Source: Flectobacillus roseus (GTDB lineage Bacteria > Bacteroidota > Bacteroidia > Cytophagales > Spirosomataceae). Taken from it: a stretch of DNA of 64,000 bases. Below are positions 46,718 to 55,691 of this stretch, piece after piece. The notes beneath the pieces are model-generated. The model did no database searches. It saw nothing but the letters and a program-made list of their open reading frames with translations, and had not been told where the DNA came from. The stretch's first letter is position 1; each line of letters begins with the position of its first letter. The translations under genes were made by a program, and so were the position numbers. Where the stretch lies: NCBI RefSeq assembly GCF_030056665.1, contig NZ_JASHIG010000026.1. The stretch is one strand, 5' to 3'.

Positions 46718-47719
46718 TCAGTTCCACCAATTTTTGATTTGTTCTTTTGTACCAAAAATATTTTCTAATGTATAAATTCGTAGTTCTTTCTTACTTAACT
46801 GACGACTCCAAGTAGCTCTTTTGGTAGGATTTGCGCCCTCACCTGTAGATTGATATTCGGCATAAAGTACTGTTTTTTCATTTGCTGGATTACCCCAATT
46901 ATTCCAACCAATAGGCAAAATATGACCACCCATTTCAGTGCGAATGAAAACTGTTTTACAAGCTGGACGCCACGGACGACCCAGAAATACTTTTTTCGCT
47001 GTAGAGTCAGCAGTGAGTTTACAATCAAAAAAGACAAAACCAAAAGGCTGATAATCAGGTGTTGCTGCTGCCGTAATATACGAATCAGAAAGACTTTTTA
47101 ACGTACATGATTTAAAAACAACCATCGCTTTACCAAACAGATAATCCGTAGTCCCTTCAATGTGACAATTGACATAAAATTGACGAGTACCTTCTCTGGC
47201 AGCATAAAGCGTATCCTGATTTCCCAGAAGAGTACAATTTTTACAAACAAATCTATCCCCTTCCACATGCAACGCCACCGCTTGACCCACACGACCTGCA
47301 CTATTAACAATGGTCAGATTTTCGAGTATAATATCAGGCGCATCCACCAAAAGCGTGTACGAATTATAGGTGCTAAACTGCGTTTTGCCCACGGCATCCT
47401 TCTGCCCGTTGGGATAGTTTTTGCCAGAATAATCACCATTTGTAATCACTACGCCCTCACGACTTTCACCTATAAGATGCAAATTGGGCTTATTTGCTGG
47501 AATAGTTACCTTTTCGTGGTAAGTACCATTTTTGATAAATAGTATTACCCGTTGTTGCGAATGATCCCGAAAAGCCATAATTGCCTCTTGGATACTTTTA
47601 AAGTCGCCAGAGCCATCTAAAGCAACCGTAAATTTGGTCGGATAAGTTGTAGTTTTTTGAGCTATCACCACCGATAAACTCAAAAAAAACAGAAACATTG
47701 AAATGAGACTTTTTTTCAT
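46718..47719 (-). CDS. CE8 pectin methylesterase
   Basis: Demethylates homogalacturonan so that lyases and polygalacturonases can act. Signal peptide at 1-20, then a parallel beta-helix with all CE8 signatures: GSGDFKSIQEA, QAVAL (Q146), NQDTLY (Q168, D169), TTDYLFG (D192) and GRPWRP (R248, W250). Length (333 aa) is standard for bacterial enzymes. It is the last minus-strand gene before the divergent sigma factor gene, and its 5' region faces a 443-bp intergenic region holding the promoters of both directions. Confidence 0.93.
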   Translation of the reverse strand: MKKSLISMFLFFLSLSVVIAQKTTTYPTKFTVALDGSGDFKSIQEAIMAFRDHSQQRVILFIKNGTYHEKVTIPANKPNLHLIGESREGVVITNGDYSGKNYPNGQKDAVGKTQFSTYNSYTLLVDAPDIILENLTIVNSAGRVGQAVALHVEGDRFVCKNCTLLGNQDTLYAAREGTRQFYVNCHIEGTTDYLFGKAMVVFKSCTLKSLSDSYITAAATPDYQPFGFVFFDCKLTADSTAKKVFLGRPWRPACKTVFIRTEMGGHILPIGWNNWGNPANEKTVLYAEYQSTGEGANPTKRATWSRQLSKKELRIYTLENIFGTKEQIKNWWN

Positions 47720-48162
47720 TTTTTAGGAAAATATTAAATACATAATTCCATCTCAACTAGAAGGAAATGATATTTTATTCTTTGAACAGGCTATAAATAA
47801 CCCACACATAATCATCTGATTAAGTAGAATTTTGAGGAATACAGATTAACCTAATTTGTACCTCTATTTTTTTCGGAGAAATAGAAATTGCTATGGAAGA
47901 ATTACAAGTTTTTTTGTAATTATAAATAGGTTTACGGTTCGAAATTCAGACATAAGTTTGGTGCACACAAATATTGTTTTTGATTTTTTTACGCAATCGT
48001 TACCGGCAACGTTGCCAAAAGATCAGACGAGTGTATTTAAAATGCAATCGGTTTAATTTTTATCAAAAATGTATGTTTTTCTCTAAGTATATTTTTAAAT
48101 TGCCTTACTTTTAAGATAAATCTAAGTTAATATTGTACCTTTCTAATTCTAATTTTATATTC
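47720..48162. other. Divergent intergenic region, CE8 versus FecI
   Basis: 443 bp without a credible gene. Short open frames here have no family features. On the plus strand TACCTTTC (48136-48143), similar to the -7 box TANNTTTG, lies 19 bp before the sigma factor ATG. I see no clear operator. Confidence 0.4.
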
Positions 48163-48750
48163 ATGCTCGATGAATCCACATACTTGCAGCTTTGGCAAAA
48201 GATCATCAAAGGAGATAGAAAAGCCTTTGAAAGGCTATTTGATGCACTTGGCAAAGAGCTAGTTAGTTATGCTTATAAAATTTCCTTAGACCGAGCGTTG
48301 GCCAAAGATGCCGTGCAAGATGTCTTCGTGGATTTGTGGCTATATCGGAATAATTTGAATGAAGAGGTTCAGGTAAAATTTTACCTATATCGTTGTGTTC
48401 GTAGGGCTACAACAAAACTTCTTAAAAGAGATGATTTAGAAAATACAGAGGCTCAATGGTATCCTACAGATTATATTTCGGATGAATTATCGCCTGAAAT
48501 GCTATTGTGTAGAATCGAGTCTGAAAGTTTTCAAGAAGCACAAATCGAAAAATCCTTAAAAATTCTTTCTGAAAGAGAAAGAGAAATCATTACGCTCAAA
48601 TACTACTCTAATCTTAAGCTCAAGGAAATTGCTAACTTACTAGAAATCAAGGAGCAAACTGTGGCAAATATTCTTCAAAAAGCACTGGCCAAACTACGTC
48701 AACAATTGACCTATCTCATCTCAATAGTCCTATTTTTCATCTTTGGTTAA
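48163..48750 (+). CDS. FecI-like ECF sigma factor (sigma-70 family)
   Basis: RNA polymerase sigma factor of the extracytoplasmic function class, 195 aa. The start is taken at the ATG at 48163, before MLDESTYLQLW. A TTG ten codons upstream is less likely. Region 2 is seen as AFERLFDALGKELVSYAYKI...DAVQDVFVDLWLYR (the DVF-type -10 contact). Region 4 is LKILSEREREIITLKYYSNLKLKEIANLLEIKEQTVANILQKAL. The next gene encodes its FecR-type anti-sigma factor, and then SusC with an STN domain. This is the Bacteroidota FecI/FecR/TonB-receptor signalling module, so the sigma factor likely controls the SusCD pair and perhaps other genes of the locus. Confidence 0.9.
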   Translation: MLDESTYLQLWQKIIKGDRKAFERLFDALGKELVSYAYKISLDRALAKDAVQDVFVDLWLYRNNLNEEVQVKFYLYRCVRRATTKLLKRDDLENTEAQWYPTDYISDELSPEMLLCRIESESFQEAQIEKSLKILSEREREIITLKYYSNLKLKEIANLLEIKEQTVANILQKALAKLRQQLTYLISIVLFFIFG

Positions 48751-48950
48751 AAAAAATCAAAAAAAAATTACATTTCTTGTGGTAGTAAAATTCAGAATCC
48801 TTCTCTGTATTTGTAAAGGGACAATACTTTCAAGCAATGAGCTGTGATAATGACACAATTGGGCTAAGTATTTTTGCAAATATTCAATCAACCATTTTGT
48901 GCCTTGACTACCGTTTGCTTTTTCCCATAAACAACCAAACTAACGTTGCA

Positions 48951-50063
48951 GTGAACAATTATGTATCATATACGCCCGAAGAATTAGCTCAGGATCAGTA
49001 TTTTATCCAATGGGTTAATGCTACCGATTTGGCAGCAGAGAACTTTTGGCAAAGCTGGCTCGAAACCTATCCCTTTAAAAGAAAAGATATTGAAATCGCT
49101 CGTCAAATTGTGCTTTTGACTAATCAAATGGCTAATTCTGATTTTTCAGATAACGAAATGGCAGAGTTGAAATCCTCAATTTTTGAGCAAATTTCCCAAT
49201 ATGAGACTCCTTCTATTTGGGGGCGCCTCCGTCAAAACTGGGCATGGGTGGCAGTGGCAGCTACACTCGCCATAGGATTAGGGATATGGTGGCAAAAAGC
49301 GCAACTGGTTTCCGAAAATACCTATTTGACACAAGTAAATATTGCCAAAAAGAAATACGAAATCATTGAGTCATTAAACCTCAACGAAGAACAAAAAGTG
49401 GTGAATCTTCCTGATGGGAGTTCAATTATGTTGAAAAAAGGAGCACGTATTTCGTATCCTGAATCATTTGAAGGCGATAAGAGAGAGGTGTATTTGACAG
49501 GAGAAGCCTTTTTTGAAGTAGCCAAAGATGCTAATAAACCATTTTTTGTCCATGCTAATCAAGTCATTACCAAAGTATTAGGCACAAGCTTTACGGTAAG
49601 AGCAGTTGCAGATGCCCCGACCGTAACAGTAAATGTCAAAACTGGACGAGTTGCAGTCTTTTTAGCCAATAGTCAAGAGGATGCGCAACAAGCCCAAACC
49701 AAAAAGTTAGAAGGGTTGGTACTTTCGCCTGGCGAGCGAGTTGTCGTAGAAGAAAACAATATTGGTGCCGTCCAAGCACAAGCAAAGTTATCTGCGACTA
49801 TCGTTCCCAATACAACTCAGTCGATTGAGCATATCTCATTTGAATTTAATGAAACTCATTTGAGGGACGTTTTTGCGCAAATCGAACAAGTCTATCATTT
49901 AAAAATTGAGTACAACGAGCATTTATTGGGCAACTGTCCTGTTACGGCGTCGTTGACCGACGAACCTTTAAATCAAAAGCTACACCTTATTTGTAAAGCA
50001 GTAAGAGCTAACTACGTCCTGTCGGAGGGGAAAGTAGTGGTATCTGGTGCTGGATGTGAATAG
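48951..50063 (+). CDS. FecR-family anti-sigma factor (DUF4974)
   Basis: Inner-membrane anti-sigma factor/signal transducer. I choose the GTG at 48951 (VNNYVSYTPEELAQD) because FecR proteins commonly begin close to this helix. A longer frame from an ATG at 48837 adds 38 untypical residues. Cytoplasmic part to about residue 94 (from GTG), membrane segment WAWVAVAATLAIGLGIWW, FecR domain (NLPDGSSIMLKKGARISYP, then FFVHANQVITKVLGTSFTVRA), and C-terminal DUF4974 (ISFEFNETHLRDVFAQIEQ onward), which is thought to interact with the receptor side. Its output is presumably release of the adjacent ECF sigma factor on substrate binding by SusC. Confidence 0.88.
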   Translation: MNNYVSYTPEELAQDQYFIQWVNATDLAAENFWQSWLETYPFKRKDIEIARQIVLLTNQMANSDFSDNEMAELKSSIFEQISQYETPSIWGRLRQNWAWVAVAATLAIGLGIWWQKAQLVSENTYLTQVNIAKKKYEIIESLNLNEEQKVVNLPDGSSIMLKKGARISYPESFEGDKREVYLTGEAFFEVAKDANKPFFVHANQVITKVLGTSFTVRAVADAPTVTVNVKTGRVAVFLANSQEDAQQAQTKKLEGLVLSPGERVVVEENNIGAVQAQAKLSATIVPNTTQSIEHISFEFNETHLRDVFAQIEQVYHLKIEYNEHLLGNCPVTASLTDEPLNQKLHLICKAVRANYVLSEGKVVVSGAGCE

Positions 50064-50162
50064 AAACAAATGCTATGAAAGAAAATCTATTTAACTCAAA
50101 ATCCTTTGTGCCTATGTAATACAGTCAATTACGTCCTGTTTTTTTATCACAAAAAAAAGAGC

Positions 50163-50182
50163 CGATAAAGTGCAATTTATCG
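50163..50182 (-). terminator. Small hairpin in the FecR-SusC leader
   Basis: CGATAAA/TTTATCG (50163-50169 and 50176-50182). On the minus strand it is followed by a U run, so it would terminate antisense transcripts. On the plus strand it lies in the ~197-bp leader of the SusC gene. AATCC/GGATT (50197-50212) follows. No gene in the gap. Confidence 0.35.
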
Positions 50183-50260
50183 ACCCTTTAGCCATCAATC
50201 CTTGCAGGGATTGCAGCTATTCTTTTGTCAAAATCGTCCAAATTTTAACAATCTAAAGTT

Positions 50261-53200
50261 ATGAAAAAAATTCAACAGAATTATCATTTTGTTTGGCAAA
50301 TCATGAAACTAACCTTTTATCAGCTTTGCTTGATTGCAGCATTTATGAACCTCTCGCTAGCTTTACCAAGCAAGGGGCAAGAGGTGTTGCGCCAGCCTTT
50401 GTCTATCAAAGCCAATAATCAAAGCATAAAGGATGTCTTACATACCATTGAAAAAAATAGTGATGTCCGCTTTGTATATAGCTCACGTATAATCAACAGC
50501 GAACGTAAAGTTTCTGTGACACTTAATAATACAACTTTAGGACAAGTCCTGAATAAAATATTGTTGCCATTACAAATCAAATATGAGATTTCGGGAAGAC
50601 AAATTGTACTGGATACTGCAGAACCCGTGGAAGAGTCGTCACCAATAATTGAAGAAATGATTCCCGCTGATATTTCTGTTTCGGGGAAAATTACTGATGA
50701 AAGTGGCAGCGCCTTGGCGGGGGTAAATATCATTATCAAAGGAACTCGTACAGGTACCACTTCTGATGATAAAGGTTTTTATAAAATTGCTGTTCCTAAA
50801 AAAGGTAATAGTTTGGTTTATAGCTTTGTAGGATATAAATCAACAGAAAAACTGGTAGGAGATCAAACCATCATTAACGTACAACTTCAGCCTGAGAATA
50901 ATGCTCTCGACGAAGTTGTGGTAGTTGGTTATGGTCAAGTACAAAAACGCGATTTGACTGGCTCGGTAGTATCTATTAAAGAAACCCAAATCACATCAAC
51001 TCCAGTTACCAATGTTCTGGAAACGCTTCAAGGTAAAGTGGCAGGGATGGACTTGACACGTAGTAGTGGCGAAAGTGGTGCCTCTATGAATTTCTCAATT
51101 CGTGGGAATCGCTCTTTGAATGCTTCCAACCAGCCTTTGATCTTGGTAGATGGTGTTCAATATGGTTCATATATTGACATTAACCCGAACGATGTGGCAT
51201 CGATCGAAGTACTAAAAGACGCTTCTTCAACAGCTATTTATGGATCGAGAGGAGCTAATGGTGTTATTTTGATTACCACAAAAAATGGAAAAGCTGGCAA
51301 AACCAAAGTTGAATTCAATAACTATTATGGTCAAAACCTCCTATCAGACTATCAGCAAGTGACTAATTCACAGCAATTTGTAGCCATGCAACGTGAAGCT
51401 TATCGTGCAGCAGGTCAGTGGAGCAGTACAGCAGACGACGCCAAAATCTTCAACGTATTATTACCTAATATTCAAAAAGGTATCAATACCAATTGGGCCG
51501 ATTTGATGTTACATAATGGTAGTGTTCAGAATAACCATTTGGCAATTTCGGGAGGAAATGAAAAGACTAAATTTAGATTGTCCTCAGAGTTTTTCAACGA
51601 AAGAGGTTTACTTAAATACGATGAATTGAAGCGCTTTGTCCAACACTTAAACCTTGACCATCAAATTCTTAGCGATTTGAAAGTAGGAATGGTGTTAAAC
51701 TTTAACAGCTCGACGCAACAACGTAGAAATACCAGTTTCTGGAATCTAATCAAAAACTCTCCGCTGGGCGAACCTTACGAAGCAGATGGATCGATCAAAA
51801 CGTATCCATTTCCTGGTAATCTGACCTATAATCCATTGTTAGACGAAGACCCTGCCAACTACAATAATGAAACCAGTAGCAGTCGAATCTTTATGTTGGG
51901 ATACGCTGATTGGAATATCTTGAAAGATTTGTCGTTGCGTTCTAGTTTCAACGTAGATATGTTTAATAGTCAACAAGGTATTTTTGAAGGTAAAAATACC
52001 ACCTTGGCTGGTGTCAATAGTGGCTACTCTCGTTCGGCATTAATAGACCAACGCAATCGTAACTGGACTTGGGAAAACGTATTGAACTACAACAAAACTA
52101 TCAAAGACCACACGCTTAATACTATGATCGGAACGAGTATGATTAGTTACCGTACCGTAAACTTTTCTGCCGAAGGTAAAGACCAACCTTTCTCGTCTGC
52201 TCTATTTTATAATTTAGGTACCAATACTCGCGACATCATTACCAATAGTAGTCTGACAGAAAGCTCATTAGCTTCATTTTTCGGACGTATCAATTACAAG
52301 TTCAAAGACCGTTATTTTGTCACTGGTTCAGTTCGTTTTGATGGTGCTTCGGTATTGGCTCCCGGCAAAAAGTGGGCATCTTTCCCTTCATTAGCTTTAG
52401 CATGGCGTCCATTGGCTGAGTCTTTCTTGGCTAATAGTAATATTCAGAATACACTTTCCGAATTCAAAGTAAGAGCAAGTTATGGAGTTTCGGGCAACAG
52501 TGCCATATCGCCATATCAAACACAAGGTGGTTTGAGTCGTGTGGCATATTCGTTTGATGAAAACCCTGCTTTTGGATACTGGCCGAAATTACTAGCAAAT
52601 CAAGATTTGGGTTGGGAAAAAACAGCGACCCTCAACTTCGGTCTAGACTTTGGTATCTTAAAAAATAGAATTACAGGTACCATCGACTATTACACCACTA
52701 ACACAAGTGATTTGTTGATGGATAGAATTTTACCGAGTTTGACAGGATACAGCACAACTATTGCCAATGTAGGTAAGACAAAAACTCGTGGTTTAGACGT
52801 AGTTATTTCAACACATAACATTAATACAAAGAAGTTTAGCTGGTCGACTGACTTGAACTTTGCCACTTTCAAAGAAGAAATCGTTCAACTAAGTGTGGGT
52901 GGTGATGACGTAGCCAAAGCATGGTTTGTTGGTAAGCCGTTGAGAGTATTTTACGATTATGAAAAAGTAGGAATTTGGCAAACTTCAGAAAAAGACGAAG
53001 CTGCAAAATATGGTAAAACTCCTGGCGAAATCAAAGTAAGAGATCAAAATGGAGATGGTAAAATTACGGCTAGTGATGACCGTGTGGTATTAGGACAAGC
53101 TTCTCCAAAATGGTCAGGTGGTATTACTAACTATTTCACTTATGGAGATTTGTCCTTGTCAGTGTTGGTATATGCACGTGTTGGACAAACTATTGCCAGT

Positions 53201-53551
53201 GATTATTTGGGATACTACTATCCAGGAGGTACAACTGCCTTGGTAGATTATTGGACGCCTAGCAACCCAACAAACTCATATCCACAACCATATTTGAATC
53301 GTACAGACCAGTATATCTCTACGCTCAAATACATTGATGGGTCATTCTGGAAAATCAAGGATATTCGTTTGAGCTATAATTTACCAAAATCTTTGTTGAA
53401 AAAGACCCCTTTGAGCAACGTTACCATTTATTCGACAGCCAAAAACTTCTTTACTTTCAGCAAGATAGCAAACTATGACCCTGAGCGTGGTGGTTCGGTA
53501 GACTTTCCGCTTACTAAACAATTGGTGTTTGGTTTAAATGCTAGTTTTTAA
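50261..53551 (+). CDS. SusC/RagA-type TonB-dependent receptor with N-terminal STN domain
   Basis: Outer-membrane importer (1096 aa) for glycan fragments. Order: signal peptide with a long hydrophobic run (to about residue 40), STN domain (about 45-110, beginning PLSIKANNQSIKDVLHTIEK), a CarboxypepD_reg-like domain (about 136-215, GKITDESGSALAGVNIIIKG), the plug starting near LDEVVVVGYG, then a 22-strand barrel ending in an aromatic C-terminus (LNASF). The STN domain is the part that talks to FecR, so this receptor is a transducer as well as a transporter. SusD follows 35 bp later. Cargo is probably a pectic oligosaccharide, judging from the surrounding enzymes. Confidence 0.95.
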   Translation: MKKIQQNYHFVWQIMKLTFYQLCLIAAFMNLSLALPSKGQEVLRQPLSIKANNQSIKDVLHTIEKNSDVRFVYSSRIINSERKVSVTLNNTTLGQVLNKILLPLQIKYEISGRQIVLDTAEPVEESSPIIEEMIPADISVSGKITDESGSALAGVNIIIKGTRTGTTSDDKGFYKIAVPKKGNSLVYSFVGYKSTEKLVGDQTIINVQLQPENNALDEVVVVGYGQVQKRDLTGSVVSIKETQITSTPVTNVLETLQGKVAGMDLTRSSGESGASMNFSIRGNRSLNASNQPLILVDGVQYGSYIDINPNDVASIEVLKDASSTAIYGSRGANGVILITTKNGKAGKTKVEFNNYYGQNLLSDYQQVTNSQQFVAMQREAYRAAGQWSSTADDAKIFNVLLPNIQKGINTNWADLMLHNGSVQNNHLAISGGNEKTKFRLSSEFFNERGLLKYDELKRFVQHLNLDHQILSDLKVGMVLNFNSSTQQRRNTSFWNLIKNSPLGEPYEADGSIKTYPFPGNLTYNPLLDEDPANYNNETSSSRIFMLGYADWNILKDLSLRSSFNVDMFNSQQGIFEGKNTTLAGVNSGYSRSALIDQRNRNWTWENVLNYNKTIKDHTLNTMIGTSMISYRTVNFSAEGKDQPFSSALFYNLGTNTRDIITNSSLTESSLASFFGRINYKFKDRYFVTGSVRFDGASVLAPGKKWASFPSLALAWRPLAESFLANSNIQNTLSEFKVRASYGVSGNSAISPYQTQGGLSRVAYSFDENPAFGYWPKLLANQDLGWEKTATLNFGLDFGILKNRITGTIDYYTTNTSDLLMDRILPSLTGYSTTIANVGKTKTRGLDVVISTHNINTKKFSWSTDLNFATFKEEIVQLSVGGDDVAKAWFVGKPLRVFYDYEKVGIWQTSEKDEAAKYGKTPGEIKVRDQNGDGKITASDDRVVLGQASPKWSGGITNYFTYGDLSLSVLVYARVGQTIASDYLGYYYPGGTTALVDYWTPSNPTNSYPQPYLNRTDQYISTLKYIDGSFWKIKDIRLSYNLPKSLLKKTPLSNVTIYSTAKNFFTFSKIANYDPERGGSVDFPLTKQLVFGLNASF

Positions 53552-53586
53552 GAAAGTATTTGGTAAAACTTCAAACTTGATTCATT

Positions 53587-55263
53587 ATGAAAAAGATTTT
53601 TAGATATATAATTGCTTCAATTGGTTTGACTGGGACATTAGGACTTAATTCTTGCTCTGATTTTTTGGAAGAAACCAATAAAAATACGGTTACATCAGAC
53701 CAGTTTTACAAAACTGCCGAAGGAATGGAAGGGCTGGTTAATTCTTGCTATGCTCCAACGCGTATTTGGTATGGTAAGGTAATTGGTCATCTTTTGACCG
53801 AAGCTGGCACCGACGAAATGCTTCCCGGTGGATTTACTGGATATACCTATTTCCATGATTACAGCTCTACTTTACAAGCAACAGAAACGGGCTTCTTATT
53901 TGTTTGGAAAAGTTTTTACAGAGGTATCAATGCTTGTAATACAGCATTAGAATACCTTCCGACTTCGCCTTTATCGGCTAGTCAAAAGGCTATAAGAGAA
54001 GGAGAAATTCGTTTTTTAAGGGCTTTTTACTACTACCATTTAACTGAAACTTTTGGCGATATACCTTTGAGAACTAAGGCGACAGATGCTCCTGAAACCA
54101 CTGCAATTCGCAATCCAAAGGACGATATTTACAAATTGATTTTTAGTGATTTAGAAACAGCTTTGACACAGCTGAAAGGTGTAGTAACTCCACAAGGAGG
54201 ACGTATCACCGAACCAGCGGTTGCAGCATTATTAGCACGTTTGTATTTGACTCGTGATAAAAATACGGAAGCATTGACAATGGCCGACCGAGTGATTAAC
54301 AATTATAGTTATAAGCTCATGAGCGACTACAAGGCTCTTTGGAATATCAGTAATAGCGATGGTAGCAAAAATTCTGAAGTAGTATGGTTTGTTAACTATT
54401 CCGAAAATAACAACCTCAATGACTATGGTCGTTATGATGACTTAGGATATTATTGGTTATGGGAAGGCGGAAATCATGCGCATGTATTGTATTTGCCCTA
54501 TTTTGGTGGTGATAAAGGTTGGACTTATGATGTAGAAACTGGCCGTCCATTAGTACAATATATGCCATCGAAATATCTCTTAAATTTATTTGATGAGACA
54601 AAAGATGCGCGATGGGCAGGCTCATTCCGTACTGTATGGTATGCCAACGACCCAACCTCACTTGCTGCTGGTATGAAATTAGGCGATACGGCAGTGGTTG
54701 TATCTAAAAAGGTTATTTCGGCAGAATACCGCAAGTCAAAACCTTATGTAATATATGATGTAAATGATATCTATCAAGCAGACGGTTTACCTACTATTCC
54801 TCGTTGGCACTTCCCTGCACTCATCAAATTTGCAGACCCTACTCGCTCAGCGAGAGATGTAATAAACAGTAAGCGTGATGCCTTCGTATTTAGATTATCC
54901 GAAATGTATTTAATTGCAGCAGAGGCTAGTATGAAACTTGGCGATAATGCAAAGGCGGCGAATTATATAAATGTAGTTCGCTCAAGAGCGGCACTTCCTG
55001 GACAAACATCCGCTATGCAAGTCAAAGCAAGTGATATGACTTTAGATTTTATTCTTGACGAAAGAGCCAGAGAATTTGTTGGAGAACAGCTTCGTTGGTT
55101 TGACTTAAAACGTACAGGAAAACTCATCGAACGTGCGACCAAATATAATCCTTTTGCTTCACCAAACATTAAGGCGTATCATGGTTTACGTCCTATACCT
55201 CGTGTAGAAATAGATGTATTGCAAAACAAAAGTGAGTTTTTGCAAAACCCAGGGTATAATTAA
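53587..55263 (+). CDS. SusD/RagB-type surface lipoprotein
   Basis: Glycan-binding lipoprotein partner of the SusC channel (558 aa). Lipoprotein signal with the acceptor Cys at about residue 23 (LGLNSCSDFLEE). The SusD fold is visible from its tetratricopeptide-like helices (YRGINACNTALEYL, EIRFLRAFYYYHLTETFGDIPL), the conserved YLIAAEASMKLGD segment and the closing LDERAREFVGEQLRWFDLKRTGKL region. Ends with QNPGYN, as is typical. It follows SusC directly and is followed by a strong terminator, so FecI-FecR-SusC-SusD form the import block. Confidence 0.95.
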   Translation: MKKIFRYIIASIGLTGTLGLNSCSDFLEETNKNTVTSDQFYKTAEGMEGLVNSCYAPTRIWYGKVIGHLLTEAGTDEMLPGGFTGYTYFHDYSSTLQATETGFLFVWKSFYRGINACNTALEYLPTSPLSASQKAIREGEIRFLRAFYYYHLTETFGDIPLRTKATDAPETTAIRNPKDDIYKLIFSDLETALTQLKGVVTPQGGRITEPAVAALLARLYLTRDKNTEALTMADRVINNYSYKLMSDYKALWNISNSDGSKNSEVVWFVNYSENNNLNDYGRYDDLGYYWLWEGGNHAHVLYLPYFGGDKGWTYDVETGRPLVQYMPSKYLLNLFDETKDARWAGSFRTVWYANDPTSLAAGMKLGDTAVVVSKKVISAEYRKSKPYVIYDVNDIYQADGLPTIPRWHFPALIKFADPTRSARDVINSKRDAFVFRLSEMYLIAAEASMKLGDNAKAANYINVVRSRAALPGQTSAMQVKASDMTLDFILDERAREFVGEQLRWFDLKRTGKLIERATKYNPFASPNIKAYHGLRPIPRVEIDVLQNKSEFLQNPGYN

Positions 55264-55411
55264 GGCATAAGGTGGAATTGTGAGTTACGAATGTAATCAA
55301 TGGGTACGCTAAAAAATTCAAGTGCTTGTATGGTACATTTACCCTGATAAAGATTAAACAGGAGTTATCCTGAATTTTTCGGGATTGGGATTATGCTCTA
55401 AGTTTTTATCA

Positions 55412-55447
55412 AAAAAGTGGTCGAAAAATATTTTTCGACCACTTTTT
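55412..55447 (+). terminator. Perfect 18-bp palindromic terminator after SusD
   Basis: Arms 55412-55429 and 55430-55447 (AAAAAGTGGTCGAAAAAT and its complement) are perfect, with T and A runs at both ends. A strong terminator for the SusCD transcript, and symmetrical enough to work both ways. Confidence 0.85.
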
Positions 55448-55478
55448 GATGCTATTATGCTAGATATGACTTGGTTTA

Positions 55479-55497
55479 AGACGCAATCATTGCGTCT
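55479..55497. repeat. REP-like palindrome AGACGCAAT/ATTGCGTCT
   Basis: Perfect 9-bp arms with a one-base centre, followed by CTACTG. It resembles the ACGTCTCTACGG ends of the repeats near 2.3-3.6 kb. The remaining 55264-55691 gap shows no gene. A TGGTACA followed by TACCCTGATAAA at about 55333 resembles parts of the 32.66-kb site. Confidence 0.55.
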
Positions 55498-55691
55498 CTA
55501 CTGATTGAATATAAATTTTAAATTAATTAATCGCTCACTCAATCTCTAAATCGCTAAATTCGAGATGACTCATATTTTTCTATGAGTACAATTACGTAAA
55601 ATATTACTTATGTGTAAGATGGTATTAATGACTTTTTTAAACAACAAAATCTAGCATCTAGTACTATCATTTACTTCTAAACAATCCCATT

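Noticed and set aside
47856..48056. 66-aa plus-strand open frame before FecI
   Set aside because: AT-rich, no domain, no conserved start context. It lies in the promoter region.
50163..50212. Riboswitch or attenuator in the SusC leader
   Set aside because: Only two short stems, no conserved riboswitch core, and the U run favours an antisense terminator.
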